This document shows positions 1 to 10,322 of a stretch of DNA of 64,000 nucleotides, piece after piece. The notes under the pieces are model-generated. The model had not been told where the DNA came from. It was given only the letters and a program-made list of their open reading frames with translations, and did not search any database. Source of the stretch: Bathymodiolus brooksi (taxonomy: Eukaryota > Mollusca > Bivalvia > Mytilida > Modiolidae); NCBI GenBank assembly GCA_963680875.1, contig OY804589.1, forward strand, positions 4,588,001 to 4,652,000, in the 5' to 3' direction. Position 1 is the stretch's first letter; every line of letters starts with the position of its first letter. The translations under genes were made by a program, and so were the position numbers.

Positions 1-350
1 CACAGTATAGGAATGGATAATTTTTAATCGACTGATTGTTGTTCAACTTCAAGTTAGCATTATTTCATCTAAATGCATGATGAATAAACGTTAGACAATA
101 CCGAAGGGGCAATCAAAACAGGACAATCCAGAGAAACTGGTAACATAGGGTACACAAAACGAAGGAAAACAAAACAAAAACACAATAAGTATTGGACACC
201 ACTATGCGCAAATAAACACACAAAAAATAAGACATGTAATTGGAAGGTAAAGACGAATCGAACATCGTTTTGATGCGGAAATCGTAACGGACATCACAAC
301 ACGGAATTCAGAACGTAAAGACACATAATAGGACAACACAAAAAAACTAA
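1..350. repeat. AT-rich left edge, probable fragment of a dispersed bivalve repeat
   Basis: No coding potential is visible. The text around 38-110 (a TTGTTCAACTTCAAGTTAGC-like phrase followed by a stretch containing ATTTCATCTAAATGCATGA) resembles a dispersed repeat that I recall as common in mussel and other bivalve genomes. The A-rich, CACAA/AAACAA-type sequence at 150-350 leads directly into the clearer repeat copy at 351. Divergence is high and the left end lies outside the window, so this is only a tentative assignment. Confidence 0.35.
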
Positions 351-479
351 AAAGATGAGCAACACGGACCCACCAAAAGAACGAGGGTGAACTCAGGTGC
401 TCGCGAAGGGTAAGCAGTTCCTGCTTCTTATAATACGCCCGCCGTGTTACTCATATACAGTCAAGTCCGGTAAAAGTCT
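351..479 (+). repeat. Dispersed bivalve-type repeat, copy A (truncated)
   Basis: This segment aligns by eye with 605-734. Both contain GAGCAACACG/GAGTAACACG, then CCCAC(C/T)AAAA, then TGAACTC(A/G)GGTGCTC, then the identical 17-mer GGTAAGCAGTTCCTGCT (409-425 and 667-683), then a CGTGT(T/A)ACTC block. The pattern matches a high-copy repeat that I remember from mussel genomic sequence. Copy A loses similarity after the TCCGGTAAAAGTCTTT stretch near 480. The two copies lie about 258 bp apart in direct orientation and are clearly diverged, so they are old. Confidence 0.55.
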
Positions 480-604
480 TTGGCAAGAAATGTTGAAGAT
501 ACCAAAGTGGTTATCATAATCCGTATATCGAAGAAAAACAGAACACAATGGCCAAAAGAAAAGGTACAAAAGGACAAACAACGATCAACAAAACATAAAC
601 ATAC

Positions 605-930
605 AACTAAAGATCGAGTAACACGACCCCACTAAAAACCCGGAATGAACTCGGGTGCTCCGGAATGGTAAGCAGTTCCTGCTCCACTAGTGACACTCGT
701 CGTGTAACTCTAGTTACAAACCTGGTGATGAGTCATGAACGAGGAAAATACCGGGAAGTGTTTACGACAAGTGGAACATGTTCATGGTCATTTGTGACAG
801 CTATTCCATAGCGGTCAACCAAGTCATGGTGGCGACCGTGATGACTTCAACTTAACTAGAGGAACCCTTGGTTCAGTAATATAATTGTTAGCAATAACCC
901 TCTATCAAGGAAATCCCGATAGGAAAGATT
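605..930 (+). repeat. Dispersed bivalve-type repeat, copy B (longer)
   Basis: The first 130 bp pair with copy A at 351-479, including an identical 17-mer at 667-683. The copy then continues through a segment with TATTCCATAGCGGTCAACCA (about 803-822) and AACCCTCTATCAAGGAAATC (about 896-915), phrases that also belong to the mussel repeat as I recall it. It is therefore a longer copy of the same family. It may derive from a coding or transposon sequence, but no open frame survives here. Confidence 0.5.
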
Positions 931-1423
931 TGTAGTTAAAAATGGAATAAAATAAATCTATATATGTGTGACTATGATTGGTCAAGTGGTTCTTTCATGT
1001 TTAAAGGGAAACAGTCACATTTTCAAGCTAATAGATCGATCAATCTCTGGAAAAAAAAGAAAATGTTTGGTTAGAATCTAGATTTCTTCTTGAAATGTCG
1101 GGGAATATAGTACTTCCTTTTGACATCCAAATATCAAATTCGAGTGACGAATGATGGGGAAATGTGCAAGTCACCCATACTCTAATACGTGATTCTAGCT
1201 ATTTTTACCAAATTTATTAATAACCAGCCAATGAGATGCAATTGTTCCACTTATTTAAAAAAATGGGTTTTTAGCGCAATTATTTTCGTCAACATCCCGA
1301 GTTCCAACGTTGATTTTTCAAGCCAACGATATCATAAATACTTGTATTCACGCATCAGTCGCGTCAAAATGCTATTTAAAAAATGAATACTTCTTTTAGT
1401 TTTATTTATGAAGATATTTAGTG
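931..1423. other. AT-rich non-coding interval
   Basis: No gene is recognised. At 1001-1012 there is TTAAAGGGAAAC, the same 12-base start as the inverted ends at 5937 and 8918. It may be the single end of another TTAA-type element, but no partner end is visible nearby. A 65-codon open frame at 1189-1386 begins with ATG but has low-complexity composition and no recognisable motif, so I treat it as chance. The 19-mer GATGCAATTGTTCCACTTA at about 1232-1250 recurs near 5172. Confidence 0.4.
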
Positions 1424-1684
1424 TCGAAGGCCCGGGTGGCTCAATGAGCTAGGTAGATGGATTACCTAACAACTCATACAAGCCTATCACCAATACGGCA
1501 TGGGTTCGCGCACGGCTTTGTAAATTACAAAAACGAGTGCCAGTGATAAAGCTTACCAGTTGCTTGCCCATGGTCGGCGGTTCTCACCGGGTACTCCGGC
1601 TTCTTCCACCACTAAAACTGGTCGCCATGATATAGCTGAAAGTGACGTTAAATACCAAAAATCAACCAATCAAATCAATCATCA
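1424..1684 (+). mobile_element. tRNA-derived SINE (SINE copy 1)
   Basis: The head carries an RNA polymerase III A-box-like TGGCTCAATGAGCTAGG (1437-1453) and a B-box-like GGGTTCGCGCAC (1502-1513), as expected of a tRNA-related promoter. The body at 1589-1641 (GGGTACTCCGGCTTCTTCC..., then CGCCATGATATAGCTGAAA) resembles the conserved 3' domain of molluscan SINEs, and the copy ends in an ATCAACCAATCAAATCAATC-type tail at about 1660-1684. A second SINE at 4403-4700 shares the exact 20-mer TCGCCATGATATAGCTGAAA (1622-1641 and 4651-4670). The A-to-B spacing is longer than in a tRNA, and no clear target-site duplication was found. A 63-codon open frame at 1560-1751 lies on the SINE and is not a gene. 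Confidence 0.7.
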
Positions 1685-1854
1685 CACAGGGTGCATTGTT
1701 GGAGGTACGGAATCGATGCATGGCTTCCCGAATGATGTAGTAAAAACATAGAGATCAACAGTAAGAGTTGATTAGTCCGGTGGTATACAAATAGGACATT
1801 AGGACCCTGTCCAGGATAGGAAAAAATCGTGTACATTGAATAAATTATCCAAGC
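1685..1854. other. Spacer between SINE and minisatellite
   Basis: Non-coding sequence with no recognisable feature. It links the SINE tail to the 45-bp tandem repeat. Confidence 0.4.
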
Positions 1855-2077
1855 GACGGCACTAGATACTGATGTCAAGAGTTCCCAGGTGCCACACACG
1901 ACGGCACTGGGTACTGGTGACAAGAGTTCCCATGTGCCACACATGACTGCACTGGCAACTGGTGACGAGTTCCTAGGTGCCACACACGACGGCACTAGGA
2001 ACTGGTGACAAGAGTTCCTAGATGCCACACACGACGGCACTAGGAACTGGTGACAAGAGTACACAGGAGCCACACGC
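1855..2077 (+). repeat. 45-bp minisatellite, five units
   Basis: Units start at about 1855, 1900, 1945, 1988 and 2033, spaced 45, 45, 43 and 45 bp. Each runs GACGGCACT, then a variable six bases, then CTGGTGACAAGAGTTCC or a close variant, then GTGCCACACAC. Unit 3 is 2 bp short in the GTGACGAG part. Because 45 is a multiple of three, a minus-strand frame (1675-2073) reads a 15-residue peptide repeat over most of it. That open frame is an expected product of the repeat period and not evidence of a gene. Confidence 0.9.
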
Positions 2078-3288
2078 GCACATAATAATTTATGCAGTTA
2101 TATTGAGGACATAAAAGCCGAACCTGTCTACAAGTTTATGACAGATTTTGGCAGTCATGTGGATATGGAATATGGCAGTTAGATTTATGTTAAGATATAG
2201 AAAGTTTAGAGGCACTAATCGCGATATTGAAGAGGTTGCAGATGACAAAGGAACCAGAGAGATCGACCAGATTGGATGAAGAGGAGTGTAGCCCCTCGCA
2301 AGATAGACGCGAGAGAGAGAGTTGAAATGGGCATCCCACAAGACAAGCGCGGAAGTGAGACAGGAGAGGAGAAGGTAATGGGCACCTCGAGCGGAAGGGT
2401 GCAGGAAACAGAAGAATAGAATGATGGAGGAGGAAGAAGGGGGGAAAAGGACAAGGAATCCAGAAGAACCAGAAACCAAAGAGAACGATAATGTAGATAA
2501 AGACAATTTATAAACATATTTGAAAAAAGCAAAGTTATAAAATGGACCAAGAGATAATGTAATCTAGTCTAAGATTGAAATTTGGAAATGGAAAGTTCCC
2601 GGCTACAAGAGGGGCAGTGCTGCAAGATATAAAGAAAACGTACCTATTGCAGACGTAGAAGCTGTATACAAATGTGGAGAAGGAAAGGACTGGTACATCA
2701 CTTCCAACAACCCCGATACAGCCAGTCTACTGAGTCACCAGACCATAACCCGTTCATCCGGGACAACAGTGAAGATAGAAAGCCTGGAGAGATGAAGGGT
2801 ACGTTTCTGGGTGCACTGGTTTCCCTTCCACGTGAAAGGTGAACTCGTAGAGGCTTATATACCCACCGCTCACTCACAGTCATTTTGACGTAGCCGTGGC
2901 ATCGACGTTCTTGTGAAAATGGCAAATTATTACCTTTTGTTGACAGTACAATTAATGACCGCATGTGATTTAAATGGCTAATTCGATCATCGCAAACTCG
3001 ATCATGGGACGGAAATTGACTTTCCGGAATTTATCCGTAACGGAACAGGATGTTATTGTTTCTTTTGTGAGCATAACACGTTTCACATTGACGTAAATGA
3101 TAATAAACAATTGTTCTGGTTTTAACATAAACATATATTTAAAAAAAGTATTGTAACCTTTCAATGAGGTTTAAGTGTGCTATTGGAACACGGTTTTTTT
3201 TAGTAAAAATAATAAATAAATAAATTTGGATATATATTCCGGTGGTAGGACACAGGCGACCTTTTCACTAAAGATCGTAAGTCGTAAA
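2078..3288. other. Non-coding interval with a purine-rich plus strand (about 2210-2500)
   Basis: At about 2210-2500 the plus strand is strongly purine-rich (GAGAGAGAGA, GGAGGAGGAAGAAGG and similar), which opens overlapping minus-strand frames (2090-2506 and 2215-2550). These read as Ser/Leu/Phe-rich low-complexity peptides with no domain. A minus-strand 88-codon frame at 2698-2964 shows no recognised motif. I see no RNA gene or transposon boundary here. Confidence 0.45.
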
Positions 3289-3546
3289 CATTGCCGTCTT
3301 AACGCATGGGCACGCTAGGCAGTTGCCCCGGGGCCCCACAAGAATAGGGCCCACAATCTATGTATGTTGTGTACAGTATGTTATTTAATGTTAAAAACAC
3401 TGATTTTGTTGGAACCACTAATACAATAAATAGATGTTTAACTTTATCGTCCATTTACATTTTTATTCCTGTGAGTGGTTGTGCAAGTAGAGGCCCAAAT
3501 GCACTGGTTTTTCCGGGGCCTAAGTAATGTTTTTAAGACGGCACTG
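3289..3546. mobile_element. hAT-like non-autonomous element (MITE), 258 bp
   Basis: The left end CATTGCCGTCTTAA (3289-3302) is the reverse complement of the right end TTAAGACGGCACTG (3533-3546) with one mismatch. The next interior text (CGCATGGGCACGC..GCAGTTGCCCCGGGGCCCC) matches my memory of a hAT family in invertebrates whose ends start CAGTGCCGTCTTAA. There is no transposase frame, so the copy would be non-autonomous. A clear 8-bp target duplication is not visible (left flank GTCGTAAA, right flank AAATGTAG), which suggests an old copy or a slightly different boundary. Confidence 0.7.
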
Positions 3547-4402
3547 AAATGTAGACGTAAGTGCACTCATAAGAGTTACGGCCGTCTCGCCGAGAAATAA
3601 TATTGACGATTTACGATGAAATGTGATCGTAAAGTTAAGAGTGGTGGTAGGTACTCGTAAACCTACGTGCATGTAACAAAGATGACCGCGGTGTTTTATA
3701 TCTTATGCAGGAAAACAGACATGAGAAGAGACGGTAGATTTTTCCCGATAAGCTCAAACCACTTGAATTTAATGAAGTGAACCTGTGTCAAATCATTACA
3801 GGAACCTAGTTCTTGAATTCATTTACATATCAAGGAATCGCTTAGAGAATAATTAAACGGCTCTCTTGCAATTATCGAATGCGACGTTTACGATAAATTA
3901 CAACTCTTAAGCGATTTCAACCTCTCTATAACTCATTTGAAGAGAGTTAACAGACGTTTGTGTGTAACTATAGTGACGGTATATACAAGTTGTTGTTACA
4001 ATAAGATTGTATGGATATATGGACATGAACATAATAAATAAATAATAAAGAAATTTGCTTGAAAATAAATATGTAAACAGAAAATTAAAAAAGGGGGTTA
4101 TTCCGTGTCACGAGCGCCTGTATTGCTATCTATATTTGTAATGCGCACATTAATCAACTGAAGCGAGCAATTAATATTAGAAGCACGTAACAATTTTATA
4201 TTTTGAGAGTCATATGAAATCATTGAAACAGCTACCAATTATTTTGTGATTTAATGAGCTTTCTATCAAATCCACGTTTACAATATCAACATTTTATAGA
4301 TTTGACCAGAAGGAAATTTTAAGAAAAGAACAATATCGCGCACATATTAAAAACAGATTTAATATATGGTAAGACTTTTGAATTTCCCTCTAATATATAA
4401 AC
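3547..4402. other. AT-rich non-coding interval
   Basis: No gene or RNA is recognised. The first 150 bp contain several spaced GTAAG/CGTAAA-type words (for example near 3559, 3625 and 3655) that also occur just left of the MITE (3276-3288), so the MITE may have inserted into an older low-copy repeat. The rest is unremarkable. Confidence 0.35.
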
Positions 4403-4700
4403 CGCATCTGTGGTGTAATGGTTGACGCTCGACTCGAGTGTGATAGACCCGTGATTCGAGCCCCGATCAGGTCAAACCAAAGATTATAAATTTGGTATGT
4501 GTTGCTTCTCCACGCATCAGTAAGGAGAACAAGCAAAGACGGTTTGGCTCGGAATCGGGAGAATGGGTCCGAGTAGGGCAACATGTCTATCCGCGTTGTT
4601 CTAGTACAAAGCGGACGGTCATCATCATCTCTTTGAAAATTAACTTGTTCTCGCCATGATATAGCTGAAAATAGCTGAGTTGGCGTTTAATAACAATCAC
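4403..4700 (+). mobile_element. tRNA-derived SINE (SINE copy 2)
   Basis: The 5' part looks like a decayed tRNA. An A-box-like TGGTGTAATGGTTGACGC starts at 4411, and a B-box-like GTGATTCGAGCC lies at 4451-4462, about 40 bp downstream, which is near-normal tRNA spacing. The 3' part at 4651-4700 carries the same 20-mer as SINE copy 1, followed by GAGTTGGCGTTTAATAACAA, a tail typical of molluscan SINEs in my experience. The heads of the two SINEs differ, so they are different families sharing a 3' domain. A 64-codon minus-strand frame (4390-4584) lies on it and is a by-product. Confidence 0.72.
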
Positions 4701-5936
4701 ACGCTCACCCCTTCCACATGGCATGAAATTCGTCGAAAATATATTCTATAAAATAAATTTCTCTCAAATATTTGTAGAATTTTACATTTACAGTAGGAAA
4801 CCCAGCGTGACAGGAGAGTTCCAAAGTCGCGTGACTTTCGCTTCATTTTTTATGAAAAATGACGTTCAACCCTTCGGTCAAAATACGTCAGTTTACAATA
4901 AATATTTATAATTGAAATCAGTTAAAATATACGAAAGATGTCTATGGATAAAAAGAAATTTATTGTATCGCTTCAGTTTTTATTCTTATAGTGTACAAAC
5001 ATCGAATTTTGCTACTTGAAGTGGACTCAATTTCAAAACAAATGTCAATGTGGTTCTTTTTAAGAGAGAAAATTTAATTAATACAATATGATGGCTTTCT
5101 GTAACATACATTGCCTGCAGAAATCATCTAGGATCATTGTCATACCGACAACTAGTGTCAATGTCTTGTGGGATGCAATTGTTCCACTTAGTTCTACACC
5201 CACCTTGATCGATCGACCATTTCCAAAACATCAAAATTCATTGTCTTTCGGAACACATCAGTGGTGTTTCTTAACATCAACAATAAACGACACACAAACG
5301 TACAACCGAAAGAGGATATTTCATTTGGTAAAGGGGGGGGGGGGGTATATTTTTACATCTCTTTTTAATTTTCTTGTATAATACCATATTTTTCAGTTTT
5401 AATTGAATTATTTATATTGCAATATTGTGCTAAGCATTGTGCATTTTGTAATTTAGGGTGGGTAATTACTATTTATCGTCTCTTTAATAAACAATCATCC
5501 TACTATACTTGTTGGGGGAGAGCACAGGGAATGTACTTATGGTTAATTTAGTACGGTGTTTGCCAAATAAAAACACCATTTATATATCACCTAGTACTCC
5601 GCATGAAAACCATACCTATTCCTATATTCTACGTACGAAATTAAAACTATCCCCACTCGTGTATTTCCTTGTGTTTCTTAAATGATTGTTATTGATTATT
5701 CTGTTCTTATATGAATATGGACCATTCGATATTTATCAGATTACTGGGTCGGTGCATTGGCATACTGGTCATATACTTTTTTCTTGTATACGCCTGCGGG
5801 GCAACTGCATTATTTTGATTCCTCGTGAGCATATTTTCACACAAACTTTGCTAAAAAAGTGTAAATAAACAACATTATTCTGATATCATGTGTCTGACTG
5901 GGCAATTAGTTTTTGTGTACAACAGTTGACTGGGCC
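4701..5936. other. AT-rich non-coding interval with a G13 tract
   Basis: No confident gene. Open frames of 62, 97 and 60 codons (4723-4911, 5088-5381, 5686-5868) have no recognised motif, and I treat them as chance. A run of 13 G lies at 5333-5345 and sits inside the 97-codon frame, a further reason to doubt that frame. The 19-mer at about 5172-5190 repeats text from about 1232. Confidence 0.4.
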
Positions 5937-8918
5937 TTAAAGGGAAACTTCGCAAACAAATTATTTTTTTATATGTTTTCCTGGTGTATAAATATGGATG
6001 TTTATATGTATATTAGCGTTTTATTATGTTGGATAAGGGAATGAAATCGATTTTAAAATTCGGTCAACGATAGATGGATGTCACCATTTTGATAGCATCT
6101 CGATACCAATTATCACGTGATGTCTAAATACCACCACGCCCCAAAACAAGCGTGACAAACCGGGGTCCTCATTCAGTGTCGATATGGCTTGTCAGGCGTA
6201 ATTCTTTTTATTTTTCTTATTATTCTAAATATATGAATTTATTACACAATCTCTTTTTGCAGATTTACGTTTTGTTTCTATATACTTATGGCAAAACAAA
6301 CGAATCGGAGGAAACGGTCCATCTTTAATGAGACACATTTACAAAAGATTTTTTTCGAAAATTGAAGAACTACGAAATTATGTGAAAAAAAAAGAACGGA
6401 TATCGGAACAATGCCATGAATTCGTAAAAAAATAAAAATAGGCCTATGCTATGGGGCAAAATTGTTTTAATGATATTATTTATAAGATCGCACTTTGTAA
6501 TCGATCGTTCATGCACTACAATAAAGCTACACATAAGCTCTGCTTCTTAGCTAAAAGCACAGAAAGTTACAGGGTAGGAAGCCATAAAATTGAGAGGATT
6601 ATGTAAACATATAATTTGTAATTTGACAATTACAGACGATGAGTATTATAAATACTTTTAAAGTTTATTATATAAAATCAGGGTACATCTCTTACGTAAT
6701 ATAATAATTTGTTTATGGAAATACAATATACTTATTCGCCAGTAAAAAAATTAATCTGTTTTCATAACGGTTATTTCTGATTTGAGCAAAGCGTAACATA
6801 TAATATGTCTCTGCGTAAAGAAAACATTTTTTGTTTATTTTAATCACGTCTTTCGAACTGGCGGACCCTTCTGATTAATCTCAGAATAGTCATAAAAAAT
6901 ATGGTTGTTGTTTTTATAAGGAAAATTGCGTACGAATGGTTTTTTTCTATTTTGCTTTTTGGGGTTTGCAAGAAGAATTTTCTACCCTGCCCTGTTCACC
7001 CTGCTTTACTTCAAAATTTTGGTTGTTGCTACATGTATATCATTCTGATGAGGCACAAAAAAAATCCAGATATAAATGAACAATTCAATATAACTTACGA
7101 TCAATGTTAATCTTAAGATTTATTTTGTGAAAATAGCCCCATAATCATTGCTGCATCAAACGCGGATCCAGCAGTTTAGAAAACGGGGTGCCAGGTTCTT
7201 GTTTGCCAATTGTTACCCAATTTATACACGAATTTTACTAAATTGTCGAACACCGCTTGATCCGCCAGTGTGCATTAATATGCACCCATTCCTAATGTAT
7301 ACTTGATCAGGGTCGTGTATCTTGATCACCTATTAGAACCTTTAAAATGTGTATTGCATCTCCTATTCTAGTCACGGGTAGCGTTAACGGGTCACAAAAT
7401 GTGTATTACGTTTCTGATTATTGCCAAAGATTGTGACACATGTATTCAAGTATTCGGTCAGCGTCCCGTCGACCGGATGTAAAATGACACTTGTATATAC
7501 TGTCTGGCGACTTCCTGTGTTGAGCTAAACTCATTACGCAATATTAGGTACCCTGCTGAGTGAACCGGTGTGAATGTACCTGTCGTTTTCAGAATGAAAA
7601 TAAAAATAAGTAAATCCCGCCTTTCACTTCTTATTTCAGGAATTATTTGCCTTAATTTATTGAAGAATAAAATTTTTAATATTAAAATATGGTCTCTCGC
7701 TTCTGAAAATGCATGAAAAATATAAGAAATATATTTTCCGCATAATATTTTAGGTTTCGCTCATCAAAAAGACAAACAAACAAAAAAAGGAAAAGAAATT
7801 AACATTTTTAAATCACTTGCTCGCACCAACGTTTTCAGCACAAAATCCGAAGAACAAGAAGTAAATTTGGTGTTGCCTAATCTCTGTATATTTTGATTGC
7901 TCTTCATCTGTTTATACCGCTCATGATCATGATCTCTTCCAAACTTTGTCTGGATGAATATCAGTGGATATCAAAATTATAGGTCAAGTTTGCTTAAAAA
8001 AATCATATATTTAGGTTTTGTGCCTTCTGGGGTTCACTGAGCAAAGAGGGTTTTTTTTCTTTAAACACTAACTTTGTAAATTCAGTTGCCACCCGATCTC
8101 CTAACCTTTAATTTTTAGTTCTTTAATTAAAATTAAAACATCTTTTATGAACATCGATCGTTAAAATTGTGAATACATATTAATTATGATGAGACAGCTA
8201 TATATAGTTAGGCCAATTTGGCGCTTCTAATAATGAAAACTTATAATTTCATGGATGGTGTATACTTTTTTATCATCTAAAACATAATTACAATTATAAT
8301 TGTTCCTGTTATTTCAACATGTTTTAAAATTAGTTTATCTTTAATAAATAATAAACGATCTACCAACTCGTCTTGGAAAGCAAATAGTGTGTATTCAAAT
8401 TCCCATTTTATCAATCCGATCAATACACAAGTTACGCGTTGTGAAAATTATCCATTATATTTTTCAGCACATTAGCAGTAAAACAAAATGAACATAATTC
8501 TAAAAGGGATCCTACATATAGTGAATATAAGTGACTGTTGTAAAACACTCTTTCCGTTGTAAATATAAAGGAAATGAAACATTTTGTTCATTTAAAATAG
8601 TTGTTTGTCAAAAAGGTACGTAGCTGTTCACTTCAGTATTTAATTTTCCAACGGTTATTATATTTAAATTACAGTCCCCTGAGCGCTTTAAATGAAGCGA
8701 ATTTAATATCAGCGACCCAGACTTTAAATTTCAATCCCACAATGCATTATCAGGTTAAAACGTCACAGCCTGGTTGAAAAAATAAAAATAAAAATTACAA
8801 ATTTGCGATTTGCTTCGTTCTTTGTGGAAATATGTCGATAAAACTTTGTGAATATGTATTTTATATCACCAGGAACATATTTAGCTAACAGGTAAAAAAT
8901 CGCGAAGTTTCCCTTTAA
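5937..8918. mobile_element. Candidate TTAA-flanked non-autonomous DNA transposon, about 3 kb
   Basis: TTAAAGGGAAACTTCGC at 5937-5953 and its exact reverse complement at 8902-8918 form a 17-bp perfect inverted pair. It includes TTAA on each side, the target site used by piggyBac-like and some other DNA transposons. Similarity continues inward at lower identity: ATATGTTTTCCTGGTGTATA (from about 5971) pairs with the reverse complement of TATATCACCAGGAACATAT (about 8868-8886), and weaker matches follow for roughly 150 bp. The interior is AT-rich with no transposase frame (the longest is 69 codons, 6901-7110), and it carries another degenerate MITE at 7161-7270. Two independent short insertions in opposite directions could give the same picture. 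Confidence 0.5.
7161..7270. mobile_element. Degenerate MITE with GCGGATCCAG-type ends
   Basis: The left end CGCGGATCCAGCAGTTTAGA and the right end TTGATCCGCCAGTG are imperfect inverted copies of a GGCGGATCCAG terminal sequence widespread in invertebrate MITEs. The phrase AAAACGGGGTGCCAGG just inside the left end also fits that family as I remember it. The copy is short and decayed and has no clear target duplication. Its ends resemble those of the sharp copy at 10124-10322. Confidence 0.5.
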
Positions 8919-9169
8919 GTTTATTCTATAAATGCAATTCTTGGGCAAATAGATATTTTGAAGGTCCCAGCAATCTGATAAATATTGAACGGCCGCTTAT
9001 TGAGCGCCTTTGATTGGTAAATAACATAAAACAACATTCTTTTATTTGCAATCCATTCAAACTAAATTCCAAAATAAACAACCATAGATCAATCTTGCAC
9101 ATTATCATGTTAAATTATAGCATAATTTGTCTCAGCCATAAAGAAGCTGCATGGGATTGTAGATATTAC

Positions 9170-9204
9170 CAAGGATTTGTATAGTAGAACTATACAAATC
9201 CTTG
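9170..9204. repeat. Perfect 16-bp inverted repeat with a 3-nt loop
   Basis: CAAGGATTTGTATAGT (9170-9185), AGA (9186-9188), ACTATACAAATCCTTG (9189-9204). All 16 positions pair. Such a compact palindrome in AT-rich eukaryotic DNA could be a remnant of two abutting transposon ends or a cruciform-prone site. It is not followed by a T tract and there is no gene to terminate. Confidence 0.9.
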
Positions 9205-9429
9205 ATATGACCAACTGATATAGCATAGCTTAAAAATCCCCACCTGAAATGGAATTTTTTTTCGACCCAATCAAACACGAATATAGGAAGTTACGAACTC
9301 CCCTTTTTACCGAACATGCGAATGCTTATGAATCCTTTTACGGTATAAAAGGTAATTATTTTTGAAAATGATAGTAGACAAAGATGAATATCTTTAGGCG
9401 TCCTGATGGCAGTACATTGATAACTGCTT

Positions 9430-9822
9430 ATGAATAAAGAGCTACACCGGTGGCAGCATCATACGACCGCAAGAAATCGACGACTACCTCCTGCACCAGT
9501 TTTATTGAAATTTATTATTGTCCAGCAACAATTGTCCATTTTGGCTCCCTTAGGCTTTTTTCTTTTAACTCCGATATTAAAAGAGCTCTCGTATTTGCTT
9601 GAAAAGTATGCAGAAAATGTTATAGGGAATCTAAAAAGTGGTCAGACATGTAATTTCACTCCAACACATTATTCTGATTCCGAGCCAACAAGTCTTTGCT
9701 CTTACAATGTACGCCATCATGCTGCTGAGAACCAGAAAAACAACTTTATAGTCTTTGGTCAATTATTCATGAAGATGGGAGTTTTTTTTTGCAAACAAAC
9801 TGCTTTAATATTGGATAAATAA
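9430..9822 (+). other. Longest open frame outside the repeats (130 codons), unassigned
   Basis: I do not recognise the product. The frame starts MNKELHRWQHH and ends ALILDK. The middle has one short hydrophobic stretch (roughly residues 27-52) and the rest is mixed polar. No signal peptide, zinc-binding pattern or catalytic motif is evident. No splice-site context, promoter or neighbouring exon supports a gene, and an open frame of this size arises by chance in several kilobases of DNA. It could be an exon or a transposon remnant, but the default reading is non-coding. Confidence 0.15.
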
Positions 9823-10123
9823 ATCAAAATTCTATCCTTTGTCAAAAACGGTGATAACTGTATAATACCCCTGTGTATTTTGCTGAAAGGGATTTTCCTA
9901 AGGAATTCATCAGAAAAAAAACCCTCATCAAAATCAAACAATAAACTATCCACACACAAAAAGCAGTAACACTCATTGTTTGAACATAAGGACCTATTTT
10001 AGGAAACGAGAAGGGCTATAAATCAATACCAAATTTTAGAATGATCATCTAAGACTAAGGTCATTCCATAGAAACCATTGTGTCTACACAAGGACCATGA
10101 CAGACCCAAAACACAATACATGT

Positions 10124-10322
10124 CAGGGGCGGATCCAGGGGGGGGGGCGCACCCGGCGCGCGCCACCCCCCCCCCCCCTTAAATTGCAAAAAATTTGATT
10201 TTTTGGCGTAAAATCGTGATTTTTCACACGAAATACCCCAAAAATGTTTGCGCCTCCCTCCGCTCGGCGCAATTTTTTTTAAGTGCGGCCCCCCCTAACG
10301 TGAAATCCTGGATCCGCCCCTG
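10124..10322. mobile_element. 199-bp MITE with 16-bp perfect terminal inverted repeats
   Basis: The left end CAGGGGCGGATCCAGG (10124-10139) is the exact reverse complement of the right end CCTGGATCCGCCCCTG (10307-10322). The copy is flanked on both sides by CATGT (10119-10123 and 10323-10327), a 5-bp candidate target duplication. Inside are a run of 10 G (10138-10147) and a run of 13 C (10166-10178) that could pair with each other, then an AT-rich middle with TTTTTTGGCGTAAAATCG. It has no coding capacity. The end sequence belongs to a widespread invertebrate MITE type often assigned to hAT, but hAT elements usually make 8-bp duplications, so the superfamily is unsettled. The intact ends suggest a fairly young insertion. 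Confidence 0.9.

Larger units (their letters stand above)
8919..10123. other. AT-rich non-coding interval with one hairpin
   Basis: Apart from the hairpin at 9170-9204 and the unassigned open frame at 9430-9822 (listed separately), I see nothing recognisable. Small minus-strand frames at 8926-9108 and 9759-9959 have no motif. The second overlaps the end of the plus-strand frame, so at most one could be real. Confidence 0.4.

Noticed and set aside
1675..2073. 132-codon minus-strand open frame with repeated peptide
   Set aside because: It lies mostly on the 45-bp minisatellite, whose period is a multiple of three, so an open repeated frame is expected without a gene.
2090..2550. Overlapping minus-strand frames of 138 and 111 codons
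   Set aside because: Both come from a purine-rich plus strand, overlap in different frames, and read as low-complexity Ser/Leu/Phe sequence with no domain.
4403..4475. Functional tRNA gene
   Set aside because: A- and B-box-like motifs are present, but a good cloverleaf is not evident and the sequence continues into a SINE 3' domain.
5088..5381. 97-codon plus-strand open frame
   Set aside because: It reads through a run of 13 G, has no recognised motif, and has no supporting context.
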